DNA of 21,533 bases from SYFI01 sp046095485 (GTDB lineage: Bacteria; Actinomycetota; Thermoleophilia; Miltoncostaeales; Miltoncostaeaceae), in the NCBI GenBank assembly GCA_046095485.1, contig JBJTJN010000014.1:1-21533 (forward strand), written 5' to 3'. Under the pieces are notes generated by a model. That model worked only from the letters and a program-made list of their open reading frames with translations, did no database searches and was not told the DNA's origin. Positions 7,517-14,532 of this stretch are shown here, in pieces (within the stretch, counting starts at the first letter, position 1; each line of letters begins with the position of its first letter). Made by a program: the position numbers and the translations under genes.

Positions 7517-8302
7517 CTAGCGGCGCGCGCCCTCGCAGGCGATGCCGTCGCCATCGCTGTCGAAGCGGTGGATGTCGGTGCCCACCACGCGGAACCTGCG
7601 CGCGGAGATGTCCGAGCAGTCGAGGTCGGGCGGCGGCGAGGGGATGCACGCGCCCGAGTAGTTCGGGTCGCAGCGGCCGGACGCCGACCCGGCGGCCGAC
7701 CCCGCGGCCGCGCCTGCGCCCGACGACGCGCCGCCGCCGTACTGCGGCTTGGTGGTGTCGCCATTGCAGGGCGGCCCCCACACCCCGATGCGTGACTTCT
7801 TCGCCCGGATCTCGGCCCCGAGGAACGCGCCGGCATACCGGAAGGGGATCTCCCCGTACACGTAGGTCTTCGCGAAGCCGGTGCGCACCAGGCGGTAGTT
7901 CACCGACCCGCGCGCGCCGCGCCCGCTGCCCACGTACACGTACCCCAGGAACCGGTTGTACTTGTCGCGGGCGTCCTGCGAGGGATCGCTCTCCACCCGT
8001 ATCGCCGTGCCCACCGGAAGCAGGCGGGCGGCCTCGGCCGAGGCGGCAGGCCCGCCGCACTGCACCGGGTAGCCCGGCCGCTTGGTCTCGGGCGTGTCGA
8101 TGCCGATGAGCCGCATGGTGTTCTCGAACCCGCGCGACTGGAACTTGATGGTGTCGCCGTCCACCACCCTGGTGACGGTGCCGCGCAGCACCACCGGTGA
8201 TGCCGCGTGCGCCGCCGCGGCGGCGCTGGCGCACGCGGCGAGGCCGGCCGTTGCGGCCACGGCGACGCGTGCAATTCGTGAACTCCCCGGAATCATTGTC
8301 AC
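7517..8302 (-). CDS. Secreted staphylococcal-type nuclease with C-terminal Excalibur domain
   Basis: The 261-residue product has a signal peptide to about residue 34. Residues about 36-178 form an SNase-like OB-fold: VVDGDT (47-51) contains the Ca-binding Asp, RLIGIDTPE (64-72) gives Arg64, Asp69 and Glu72, and DKYNRFLGYVY (113-123) provides Arg117. These match the staphylococcal nuclease active-site set R35, D40, E43 and R87. A Gly/Ala/Ser linker (190-209) leads to a small domain with paired cysteines ending in the Excalibur motif DSDGDGIACE (248-257), which binds calcium. The protein should degrade extracellular nucleic acid. GTG 8302 and ATG 8296 are both possible starts; both give a good signal peptide. 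It is divergent from nhaA and convergent with the GH15 gene. Confidence 0.87.
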   Translation of the reverse strand: MTMIPGSSRIARVAVAATAGLAACASAAAAAHAASPVVLRGTVTRVVDGDTIKFQSRGFENTMRLIGIDTPETKRPGYPVQCGGPAASAEAARLLPVGTAIRVESDPSQDARDKYNRFLGYVYVGSGRGARGSVNYRLVRTGFAKTYVYGEIPFRYAGAFLGAEIRAKKSRIGVWGPPCNGDTTKPQYGGGASSGAGAAAGSAAGSASGRCDPNYSGACIPSPPPDLDCSDISARRFRVVGTDIHRFDSDGDGIACEGARR

Positions 8303-8325
8303 GTAGGTGTATCAGCGGAACGGGA

Positions 8326-8331
8326 TACCCT
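8326..8331 (+). promoter_or_regulatory. -10 element for leaderless nhaA transcript
   Basis: TACCCT is followed by 6 nt and GTG 8338. No Shine-Dalgarno precedes the start. Confidence 0.4.
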
Positions 8332-8337
8332 GCTTAC

Positions 8338-9687
8338 GTGGCGTCAGACCCCGAAGACCGCATCATCCCCAGCTGGTCGCGATCGCCCCGGGCATCGGCG
8401 CGGCTGGTCGCCGGGCCCATCCGGTCGTTCATGGCGTGGGAGGCCGCGGGTGGCGCCGCCCTGCTTCTGGCCACCATCGTCGCACTCGTGTGGGCGAACG
8501 TGGACACGTCGGGGTACGAGGCGTTCTGGTCCACCCCCATCACGCTGGGCGTGGACGGCAGCGTGCTCGACACCGACCTGGCCAAGGTGGTCAACGACGG
8601 CCTGATGACGCTGTTCTTCCTGCTCATCGGCCTCGAGGTGAAGCGCGAGCTCGCGGTGGGCGAGCTGTCCACGCCCAGGGCCGCCGCCGTGCCGTTCGCC
8701 GCGGCGCTGGGCGGCATGCTGCTGCCCGCGGCCATCTACCTGGCGTTCACCGCCGGCGGGCCGGCGCAGGACGGCTGGGGAATCCCCATGGCCACCGACG
8801 TCGCCTTTGCGCTGGCGGTGCTCGCCGCCCTCAGGTCACGCGTGCCACCCGCTCTGTGGGCGTTCCTGCTGGGCGTGGCGGTAATCGACGACATCGGCGC
8901 GATCCTGGTGATCGCCATCGCCTACTCGAGCGGCATCCAGGGGGCATGGCTGGCCGCGGCCGTCGCGGCGCTCGTGGCCTTCTGGGTGCTCACGCGCCTG
9001 CACGTGCAGGCGCGCGTGCCGTACGTGGCGCTGGGAGTACTCGCCTGGGCATTCACGGCCGCATCCGGGGTGCACGCCACCATCGCCGGGGTGGCCGTTG
9101 GCCTGCTCACCCCCGCGGTTCCCCTGCAGCGTCCGGCCGCCGTGTCGGCAGAGGCCCACAGGGTGGCGGACGAGACATCCGACTCCCCCGCAGGCCCCGA
9201 TGCCGAGAGCGAGTCATGGATGCACCTGGCCGAGCTCTCGCGCCAGGCGGTGTCACCGCTCACGCGGGCCGTGCATGCGCTGCACCCCTGGAGCTCGTTC
9301 GTGATCCTGCCCATCTTCGCGCTCGCCAACGCGGGCATCGTGTTCGGAGCGGGCGCCCTGTCGGCCGAGGGCGCGGTGGGCGCCGCGCTGGGCGTGGGGC
9401 TCGGCCTGCTCATCGGCAAGGCCGTGGGAATCCCCCTGGGGGCATGGATCGCCATCCGCATGGGCGTGGGACGCATGCCATCCGGCGCACGGTGGGGCCA
9501 GATGCTCGGCATCGGCCTGGTGGCGGGAATCGGCTTCACCGTCTCGCTGTTCGTCACCGAGCTGGCATTCGACGACCCGTCGCTGGCCGACGCCGCGCGC
9601 ATCGGCGTGCTGGCGGGATCAGTGCTGGCAGCCGTCGCGGGAGCGGTCGTGCTGTGGCTGCTCGGCCGGCGCTCGCGTTCCGCCTGA
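8338..9687 (+). CDS. nhaA: Na+/H+ antiporter NhaA
   Basis: The 449-residue inner-membrane antiporter of the NhaA family exchanges internal Na+ (or Li+) for external protons and helps keep sodium and pH balance. Visible family marks are NDGLMTLFFLLIGLEVKREL (86-105), PMATDVAFALAVLAAL (150-165) with Asp154, and VAVIDDIGAILVIAIAY (180-196) with the paired ion-binding Asp184-Asp185. About eleven to twelve hydrophobic segments follow in order. A loop around residues 258-310 is longer and more polar than in the E. coli protein, which makes the total a little longer than the usual 390. The GTG 8338 start is chosen for its 6-nt distance to TACCCT and for the absence of longer conserved N-terminal sequence. 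Confidence 0.93.
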   Translation: MASDPEDRIIPSWSRSPRASARLVAGPIRSFMAWEAAGGAALLLATIVALVWANVDTSGYEAFWSTPITLGVDGSVLDTDLAKVVNDGLMTLFFLLIGLEVKRELAVGELSTPRAAAVPFAAALGGMLLPAAIYLAFTAGGPAQDGWGIPMATDVAFALAVLAALRSRVPPALWAFLLGVAVIDDIGAILVIAIAYSSGIQGAWLAAAVAALVAFWVLTRLHVQARVPYVALGVLAWAFTAASGVHATIAGVAVGLLTPAVPLQRPAAVSAEAHRVADETSDSPAGPDAESESWMHLAELSRQAVSPLTRAVHALHPWSSFVILPIFALANAGIVFGAGALSAEGAVGAALGVGLGLLIGKAVGIPLGAWIAIRMGVGRMPSGARWGQMLGIGLVAGIGFTVSLFVTELAFDDPSLADAARIGVLAGSVLAAVAGAVVLWLLGRRSRSA

Positions 9688-9734
9688 ACCACGCGCGGGG
9701 GGGATACCCGCGCGCACCGGCGAACATCCCGCTC

Positions 9735-10391
9735 ATGCGCACGTCCGCCTCATCGCTCATCGGGCTCGCGGCCACCTGCGCCGCCACCCTGGCCGCGTTC
9801 GCCCCCACCGCGCTCGCCGGGTACGAGTCGAGCATCTCGCAGATCTCCCCTGCGCAGCGCAAGGCCATGACGCCGTCGGTGTGGCGCAAGGGCTGCCCCG
9901 TGGGACCAGACGACCTGCGCGCCGTACGGGTGACCCACCGCACGTTCGGCGGCGGCGAGGCCACCGGCACCCTGGTGGTGCACGAGGACGTCGCGCCGGC
10001 CGTGGTGCGCATCTTCCGCAGCCTCCACCGCGACGGGGTGCCCGTGAGGAAGATCGAGCCCATCGAGAAGTACAGGGGCAGCGACTTCAACTCGATCGAG
10101 GCCGACAACACCTCGGCGTTCAACTGCCGCAAGGCCACTGGCAGCGGGCGCTGGAGCAACCACGCCTACGGCAAGGCGATTGACATCAACCCCATCGAGA
10201 ACCCCTGGGTGGAACCCGGCGGGGTTGTGTACCACACGGCCAGCAGGCCATTCGTGAAGCGCACGCCGCGCCCCGGCATGGCGGTGGAGGGCGGCGCGCT
10301 GGTGCGCGCGTTCGACCGCGAGGGCTGGGACTGGGGCGGCCGCTGGTCGGGCACCAAGGACTACCAGCACTTCTCGGCCGACGGCGGGTAG
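9735..10391 (+). CDS. Secreted M15-type zinc peptidase (D-Ala-D-Ala carboxypeptidase/endolysin-like)
   Basis: The 218-residue product has a signal peptide of about 28 residues (cleavage near ALA-GY). The mature part ends in an M15 peptidase fold. The zinc ligands are visible as SNHAYGKAIDINP (141-153; His143 and Asp150) and DYQHFS (209-214; His212), with the GWDWGGRW block (197-204) typical of the M15 family in between. Such enzymes trim peptidoglycan stem peptides or cross-bridges outside the membrane. A lone cysteine pair (Cys54, Cys131) could form a disulfide. It lies 47 nt after nhaA on the same strand. A GAACAT hexamer 7 nt before ATG may be a weak leaderless promoter, so it may also be transcribed separately. 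Confidence 0.82.
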   Translation: MRTSASSLIGLAATCAATLAAFAPTALAGYESSISQISPAQRKAMTPSVWRKGCPVGPDDLRAVRVTHRTFGGGEATGTLVVHEDVAPAVVRIFRSLHRDGVPVRKIEPIEKYRGSDFNSIEADNTSAFNCRKATGSGRWSNHAYGKAIDINPIENPWVEPGGVVYHTASRPFVKRTPRPGMAVEGGALVRAFDREGWDWGGRWSGTKDYQHFSADGG

Positions 10392-10399
10392 GCGCTTGC

Positions 10400-10405
10400 A
10401 ATACT
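10400..10405 (+). promoter_or_regulatory. Possible -10 element of the rhodanese-sufE operon
   Basis: AATACT matches four of six TATAAT positions. It lies about 44 nt before the ATG, giving a short leader that contains the Shine-Dalgarno GAGGAGG at 10436-10442. No clear -35 is visible. Confidence 0.35.
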
Positions 10406-10449
10406 GCGTGCCCCGATGAGCGCAGGCGCCACGCCGAGGAGGCCACCCG

Positions 10450-11325
10450 ATGCCGGTTGAGAACGACCAGGACCCGAAGATCCAGGCCTACGCCCACCCC
10501 GAGCGGCTGGTCACCACCGAGTGGCTCGAGGCCCACCTGGGTGATCCCGGGCTGGTGGTGGCCGAGAGCGACGAGGACGTGCTGCTGTACGAGACCGGGC
10601 ACATCCCGGGCGCCGTCAAGATCGACTGGCACCTCGACCTGAACGACCCGCTCACGCGCGACTACGTGGATGCCCAGGGCTTCTCGAAGCTGATGTCGTC
10701 GAAGGGCATCACGCCCGACACCACCATCGTCTTCTACGGCGACCAGAACAACTGGTGGGCCTCGTACGCCCTGTGGGTCACATCGCTCTTCGGGCACGCC
10801 GACGTGCGCCTGCTCGACGGCGGCCGCAAGAAGTGGGTGAACGAGGGCCGCCCCATGACCACCGACGTGCCCTCCCCCGCCCCGGCCGACTACCCGGTGA
10901 CCGAGCGCGACGACAGCGTGATCCGCGCCTACCGCGAGCAGGTGCTGGCGCACATCGGCAACGGCAAGCTGGTGGACGTGCGCTCGCCCGGGGAGTTCTC
11001 GGGCGAGCTGCTGCACATGCCCGAGTACCCGCAGGAGGGCGCCATTCGCGGCGGGCACATCCCCACGGCCGCCAACGTGCCGTGGCGCCGCGCGGCGGAT
11101 GAGGACGACGGCACGTTCCTGCCCGTGGACGACCTGCGCGCCATCTACGAGGACGAGATCGGGCTCGGCAAGAGCGATGACGTGATCGCCTACTGCCGCA
11201 TCGGCGAGCGATCCAGCCACACGTGGTTCGTGCTCACCCACCTGCTGGGGTTCGACCAGGTGCGCAACTACGACGGCTCGTGGGTGGAGTGGGGCAACGC
11301 CGTGCGCGTGCCGATCGAGAAGTGA
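10450..11325 (+). CDS. Two-domain rhodanese (thiosulfate/3-mercaptopyruvate sulfurtransferase)
   Basis: The 291-residue protein has two rhodanese domains in tandem. The N-terminal one (about 18-140) is inactive-like: the position of the active cysteine holds the GDQNNWWAS loop (97-105). The C-terminal domain (about 155-290) carries the active loop CRIGERSSHTW starting at Cys249. A C-R-x-G-x-R loop favours thiosulfate over mercaptopyruvate by family rules. The enzyme forms a cysteine persulfide and hands sulfur to cyanide or thiol acceptors in the cytosol. ATG 10450 follows a strong Shine-Dalgarno (GAGGAGG, 7-nt spacing), one of the few clear ones in the window. Its TGA overlaps the GTG of a SufE-like gene, so the two proteins probably work together. 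It resembles actinobacterial CysA/SseA-type enzymes; I give no symbol. Confidence 0.9.
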   Translation: MPVENDQDPKIQAYAHPERLVTTEWLEAHLGDPGLVVAESDEDVLLYETGHIPGAVKIDWHLDLNDPLTRDYVDAQGFSKLMSSKGITPDTTIVFYGDQNNWWASYALWVTSLFGHADVRLLDGGRKKWVNEGRPMTTDVPSPAPADYPVTERDDSVIRAYREQVLAHIGNGKLVDVRSPGEFSGELLHMPEYPQEGAIRGGHIPTAANVPWRRAADEDDGTFLPVDDLRAIYEDEIGLGKSDDVIAYCRIGERSSHTWFVLTHLLGFDQVRNYDGSWVEWGNAVRVPIEK

Positions 11326-11744
11326 GGGACAAGCTCCACGAGATCGTCGAGGAGTTCGCGGATACGCCGAAGGAGCTCCGCCTTCCCTTGCTGCTGGACT
11401 TCGCCAACTCCCTGCCGCCGCTGCCCGACCGCCTGGTGGACGACCGCGACAGCATGGAGCCGGTGGAGGAGTGCCAGGCGCCGCTCTTCCTCGCCGTGGA
11501 GGTGCAGCCCGACGAGGTGCGGCTGTTCTTCGACGCACCCATGGAGGCACCCACCTCGCGCGGGTTCGCCGCCGTGCTGCATGAGGGCCTGGACGGCGCC
11601 AGCCCTGAGGAGGTGCTGGCCACCCCCAACGACTTCTACCTGTCGATGGGGCTCGACGAGCTGGTGACCCCGCTTCGCATGCGCGGCATGGCCGGCATGC
11701 TGGCCCGGGTCAAGCGCCGGGTGGCCGCGGGCATCGAGGCCTAG
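11322..11744 (+). CDS. SufE-family sulfur acceptor protein
   Basis: The 140-residue protein matches SufE/CsdE sulfur-transfer proteins in length and order. It has a helical N-terminus with an EFADTPKELRLPLLLDFA stretch, the VEECQAPLFLAVE motif with the persulfide-accepting Cys51, a beta-hairpin region, and a C-terminal LRMRGMAGMLARVKRR helix that corresponds to the family's RANGLAAML helix. SufE normally accepts sulfur from the cysteine desulfurase SufS for Fe-S cluster assembly. Here no SufS gene is near, and the gene is coupled to a rhodanese by a GTGA overlap (start GTG 11322, stop TGA 11323-11325), so the rhodanese may be its partner. A GC-rich hairpin lies just after the stop. Confidence 0.85.
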   Translation: MRDKLHEIVEEFADTPKELRLPLLLDFANSLPPLPDRLVDDRDSMEPVEECQAPLFLAVEVQPDEVRLFFDAPMEAPTSRGFAAVLHEGLDGASPEEVLATPNDFYLSMGLDELVTPLRMRGMAGMLARVKRRVAAGIEA

Positions 11745-11745
11745 C

Positions 11746-11765
11746 CCCGGCCGTGCCGGGCCGGG
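11746..11765. terminator. GC hairpin between convergent genes
   Basis: CCCGGCC and GGCCGGG form a 7-bp stem around a 6-nt loop immediately after the sufE-like stop. There is no T tract, so it may act weakly or on both strands. Confidence 0.35.
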
Positions 11766-11787
11766 CGCCTCAGGACTGCAGGGCCAG

Positions 11788-12939
11788 CTAGGGCGCCAGC
11801 AGCAGCTTGCCGCCCTGCACCACCTGCACGGTGGCCGGGTACGCCGCCTCGCGCACGCCGGGCGTGAAGCGCATGGTGCCGAGCACCGACGGCACCGCCC
11901 GCAGCCGTCGGAGCCCCGCCAGCACGCGATCGGGCGCCCCGCCGTGCCCGGCGCCGGCGGCAGCGGCCAGCAGCTGCACCCCGCCGTAGCCCTGCGCCGC
12001 GAAGGCGTCCGGGGTGGATCGGTACTTGGCGCGGTAGTGGCGAACGAAGGCCCGGCTGGCGGAATCGCGCTTGTTGGGGTTCCATGAGGCACTCACGATG
12101 AAGCCGTCGGTGGCGGATCCCGCCGCCGTGAGCACGTCGGGCGTGTTGTAGCCGTTGCCCCCCACCTTCATCAGCGACGAGCCCGCGGCCGCCACCGCCA
12201 GGCTGGTGGCGTCGGCGCTGCGCGCCGCGAAGAAGATGGCCTGCGGCCCGGGGGCCACCGCCTGGGCGATGAGCTGGTCTGCGCGCCCGCTGCCCGCGGG
12301 CATGCTGACGTCGGCGAGCAGGCGGATTCCCTGATCGGCAGCCGCGGAGCGGAACGCCTGGGCTGCGCCCTCGGAGTAGCCGTCGCCGCTCACCGACACC
12401 AGGGACGCCGTGGTGATGTCGCGCTTGTCGTTGGCATACGCCACCGACGCGGGGATGAGCCGGCTCTCGGAGAGGCTCACGCGCCAGAACGTGGGGCCCG
12501 CCGCCGCGAGGTCGAGCGTGGTGTTGGTCACCCCCAACACCGGGATTCCCGCGGCACCCGCGATGGGGTCGGCCGCCGCCGCCACGCCCGAGAGCGTGGG
12601 CCCCAGCACCGCCGACACCCGCGCGCCCACGAAGCCGGTCATCTGGTAGATCGCCATCTGGTTGGCCGACTGGTCATCGGCCAGGTGCAGCCGCACGCGC
12701 ACCGGCTGGCCGCGGGTCTCGGATGCCGCCAGCGACGCGCCACGCGCCTGGGAGATTCCGTACGCGCTGGCAGACCCCGTCATCGATGCCAGCGATCCGC
12801 CAATCGCCTCGATGGGCCGGTGGGCCGCTGGTGCAGGCCCGGCCAGGGTCAGGCCCAGCGCCGGGATAGCCAGGGCGACTGCGAGGGATGCACGGCGCGG
12901 CAGGTGATGGGGCATGGGCCGGGGAACGAGGCGGTTCAT
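11788..12939 (-). CDS. Periplasmic-type substrate-binding protein (type I, Leu/Ile/Val-receptor fold)
   Basis: The 383-residue secreted protein has a signal peptide ending near APAAH (about residue 39). The rest resembles the Peripla_BP_6 family: two Rossmann-like lobes with an early ADDQSANQ segment, a VLGPTLSGVAAAADPIAGAAGIPVLG-type central stretch (described here by its pattern of alternating beta strand and helix), a PSFWRVS-like block (PTFWRVS), a VSVSGDGYSEGAAQAF helix-strand and a C-terminal FAAQGYGGVQLL. Such proteins capture amino acids or small ligands for an ABC importer or sense them for a receptor. No permease or ATPase gene lies beside it, so it is an orphan here. ATG 12939 is chosen because the signal peptide starts there and a TACGAT hexamer lies 10 nt upstream. 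No lipobox cysteine is seen. Confidence 0.8.
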   Translation of the reverse strand: MNRLVPRPMPHHLPRRASLAVALAIPALGLTLAGPAPAAHRPIEAIGGSLASMTGSASAYGISQARGASLAASETRGQPVRVRLHLADDQSANQMAIYQMTGFVGARVSAVLGPTLSGVAAAADPIAGAAGIPVLGVTNTTLDLAAAGPTFWRVSLSESRLIPASVAYANDKRDITTASLVSVSGDGYSEGAAQAFRSAAADQGIRLLADVSMPAGSGRADQLIAQAVAPGPQAIFFAARSADATSLAVAAAGSSLMKVGGNGYNTPDVLTAAGSATDGFIVSASWNPNKRDSASRAFVRHYRAKYRSTPDAFAAQGYGGVQLLAAAAGAGHGGAPDRVLAGLRRLRAVPSVLGTMRFTPGVREAAYPATVQVVQGGKLLLAP

Positions 12940-12949
12940 GAGGGACCCG

Positions 12950-12955
12950 ATCGTA
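12950..12955 (-). promoter_or_regulatory. Possible -10 element of the binding-protein gene
   Basis: The minus strand reads TACGAT, then 10 nt, then ATG 12939, which would leave a leader of only a few bases. Confidence 0.35.
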
Positions 12956-12968
12956 CGCGACGCGCGGT

Positions 12969-12974
12969 TAGGCT
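12969..12974 (+). promoter_or_regulatory. -10 element for leaderless crcB operon transcript
   Basis: TAGGCT lies 6 nt before GTG 12981, with no Shine-Dalgarno and no room for a fluoride riboswitch in the transcript. Confidence 0.45.
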
Positions 12975-12980
12975 GGCGGG

Positions 12981-13364
12981 GTGAGCCCCCGTGCCGCAGC
13001 CCTTGTCGCCATCGCCGTGGGTGGAGCCATCGGTGCGCTCGTGCGTGCCGGCCTGGCCGAGGGGCTGCCCAGCGAGAGCTGGCCGCTCGGCACCCTGGTG
13101 GTGAACATCGTGGGCACCGTGCTGCTGGCGGCGGTGGCGGCGATGATCGCCTGGCGCCCATCCCTGCCCTACTGGTTCCACCCGCTGGCGGCCGTGGGCT
13201 TCTGCGGGTCGCTCACCACGTTCTCGGGAATCCAGCTCGAGGCCCTGGGCCTGATGCGGCGCGGAATGTCGGCCACGGCCGTGCTCTACGTCGCGGCCAC
13301 GGTGGTGCTGGGGCTCATCGCCGTGGTGGCCACCCGGCGCGCCATGGCGCGGGTGCTCAGGTGA
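12981..13364 (+). CDS. crcB: CrcB/Fluc fluoride channel subunit 1
   Basis: The 127-residue protein has four hydrophobic helices and the CrcB marks: GALVRAG in helix 1 (18-24), GTLVVNIVG (37-45) with the conserved Asn42, and the GFCGSLTTFSG break (73-83), whose Phe, Thr and Ser residues line the fluoride pore. Fluc channels are dual-topology dimers that export toxic fluoride passively. Here the gene overlaps a second crcB gene by GTGA, the arrangement seen where two fixed-topology subunits form a heterodimer. GTG 12981 fits the leaderless promoter. It is divergent from the binding-protein gene. Confidence 0.92.
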   Translation: MSPRAAALVAIAVGGAIGALVRAGLAEGLPSESWPLGTLVVNIVGTVLLAAVAAMIAWRPSLPYWFHPLAAVGFCGSLTTFSGIQLEALGLMRRGMSATAVLYVAATVVLGLIAVVATRRAMARVLR

Positions 13365-13729
13365 GCGCGCTCTCATGGGTGCTGGCAGCGCCGGCCGGCG
13401 CGCTGGGCGCGCTCGCCAGGTTCGGCACGGGGCGGCTGATGGCGCGCGGCCTGGGCCTGCATGCGCCGTGGGGCGTGCTCGCCGTGAACATCCTCGGCAC
13501 GTTCCTGCTCGGGGTGCTCGTGGGGATCAACCCGGGCCACGGCCTGGTGCTCATCCTCGGCGCGGGGTTCCTCGGCAGCTACACCACGTTCTCCACGTGG
13601 ATGGCCGAGACCGATGCCCTGGCAGAGGAGCGGCGGTGGAACGCCGCGCTGCTCAACCTGGTGGTGCCGGCAGCCGGCGGCCTCGTGGTGGGCGCCGCGG
13701 GGTTCGCACTGGGGTTGGCGCTGGCCTGA
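13361..13729 (+). CDS. crcB: CrcB/Fluc fluoride channel subunit 2
   Basis: The 122-residue protein has four hydrophobic helices with GALARFG (16-22), AVNILGTFLLG (41-51; Asn43) and GFLGSYTTFSTW (69-80). The paralogue differs from subunit 1 in its loop charges, as expected if each has a fixed, opposite orientation. It should pair with subunit 1 to make the two-pore fluoride exporter in the cell membrane. The start GTG 13361 overlaps the upstream TGA (13362-13364), so translation is coupled and yields would be matched. Confidence 0.92.
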   Translation: MSALSWVLAAPAGALGALARFGTGRLMARGLGLHAPWGVLAVNILGTFLLGVLVGINPGHGLVLILGAGFLGSYTTFSTWMAETDALAEERRWNAALLNLVVPAAGGLVVGAAGFALGLALA

Positions 13730-13753
13730 GCGCCGGCGACGGGTGGGGGCGGG

Positions 13754-13768
13754 GCCGGCCTAGCCGGC
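13754..13768. terminator. Small GC hairpin at convergent gene ends
   Basis: GCCGGC, CTA loop, GCCGGC forms a 6-bp hairpin that covers the stop codon of the 39-residue protein gene and lies 24 nt after crcB2. No T tract follows, so termination is a guess. Confidence 0.25.
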
Positions 13769-13879
13769 GGCGTTGAAGACGATGATCAGCACGATGACGG
13801 CGATCACCACGCACACCGTGGCGGTGATGAACGCGGTCATGAACTTCGGCATCGGCGGGATGGGCGGCAGCTCTGCCAT
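13760..13879 (-). CDS. 39-residue single-helix membrane protein
   Basis: A short Pro-rich head (PPIPPMP) is followed by one strongly hydrophobic segment of about 22 residues (VCVVIAVIVLIIVF at its core) and ends in NAAG. The start ATG 13879 has a good AGAGG Shine-Dalgarno with 5-nt spacing, which is unusual in this window and supports real translation. Longer in-frame starts (to 13945) lack such a site. I do not recognise a family. It could be a small regulator of a membrane complex or a stress microprotein; the sequence alone does not say. It is convergent with the crcB pair. Confidence 0.55.
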   Translation of the reverse strand: MAELPPIPPMPKFMTAFITATVCVVIAVIVLIIVFNAAG

Positions 13880-14083
13880 GGAACCTCTCGATTGGTGGCG
13901 CGGAAACCGATAGGGATTCCACCAGACCTGCACGCATGCAGGCACCCCGTGACAGGCGTCCGAGGGGCTTCACGGACGGTCGTCACGCCCATGCAGGGAC
14001 GTCCCGCGACCGAACCCCCTTACCAGCGGCGACGAGGGGCCTACCGTGAGGGCAAATACCGCATCAGTGCGAAAGGACGAGAG

Positions 14084-14425
14084 ATGTCGATCCGCACACG
14101 CGCAGTCGCGATCGGGGCCGCCACGGCCGCCGCGCTGGCACTCACCGCCGCGCCCGCCCTGGCCCAGAAGACCATCACGGTCACCACGCCCAAGAACAGC
14201 CCGTTCGCCTTCAACGGCATGCCGAAGACGCTCAAGGCCGGCACCTACACCTTCAAGTACGTCAACAACTCCGGCGTCGAGCACAACCTCAAGGTGGGCT
14301 CCAAGGCCACGCCGCTGTTCTCGAGCGGCTCCAAGACCGTCAAGGTCACCCTGAAGAAGGGCACCGTGAAGTACGAGTGCGTGCCGCACAAGACCACGAT
14401 GAAGGGGACCATCAAGGTCACGTAG
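14084..14425 (+). CDS. Secreted cupredoxin (plastocyanin-like blue copper protein)
   Basis: The 113-residue product has a signal peptide of about 27 residues (ALA-Q cleavage) and a single plastocyanin/azurin-like beta-sandwich. The type 1 copper ligands are all present: His67 in GVEHNLKV, then Cys99, His102 and Met106 in YECVPHKTTMKG. Such proteins shuttle electrons outside the membrane or hold copper. The mature domain is rich in lysine, so the protein is basic, unlike many plastocyanins. ATG 14084 is preceded by an AAAGGA Shine-Dalgarno and the signal peptide starts there. The TAG stop touches the 3' end of the convergent tRNA-Glu gene with no spacer. No oxidase or reductase partner is beside it. 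Confidence 0.87.
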   Translation: MSIRTRAVAIGAATAAALALTAAPALAQKTITVTTPKNSPFAFNGMPKTLKAGTYTFKYVNNSGVEHNLKVGSKATPLFSSGSKTVKVTLKKGTVKYECVPHKTTMKGTIKVT

Positions 14426-14498
14426 TACCCCCAGCGGGATTCGAACCCGCGCTACCGCCGTGAAAGGGCGGCGTCCTGGACCGCTAGACGATGGGGGC
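14426..14498 (-). tRNA. tRNA-Glu (anticodon TTC)
   Basis: The minus strand folds as a standard cloverleaf of 73 nt. The acceptor arm is GCCCCCA/TGGGGGT with a G1-U72 wobble and discriminator A73. The D arm is GTCTAGCGGTCCAGGAC, the anticodon loop CTTTCAC, and the T arm GCGGGTTCGAATCCCGC. The CCA end is not encoded (CTA follows). Its D arm and anticodon arm closely resemble those of bacterial tRNA-Glu. Confidence 0.95.
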
Positions 14499-14532
14499 CA
14501 GGATGCGTGAGGCTACCTGGCCCCGCGAGGGG

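Noticed and set aside
8307..9734. Long frame upstream of, and in frame with, the M15 peptidase
   Set aside because: It is the shifted frame of nhaA. The M15 product has a signal peptide that begins at 9735, so the upstream part is not coding.
12940..12980. Fluoride riboswitch before the crcB pair
   Set aside because: Only 41 nt separate the divergent genes and the likely transcription start is at the start codon, so there is no space for the aptamer.
13926..13941. Palindrome CCTGCA-CGCA-TGCAGG between the small membrane protein and cupredoxin genes
   Set aside because: A 6-bp stem is expected by chance in GC-rich DNA. There is no T tract and no second copy to suggest an operator.
13653..13973. 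106-codon frame over the small membrane protein
   Set aside because: Its product is compositionally random and overlaps the 39-residue frame, which has a good Shine-Dalgarno and a clean transmembrane helix.
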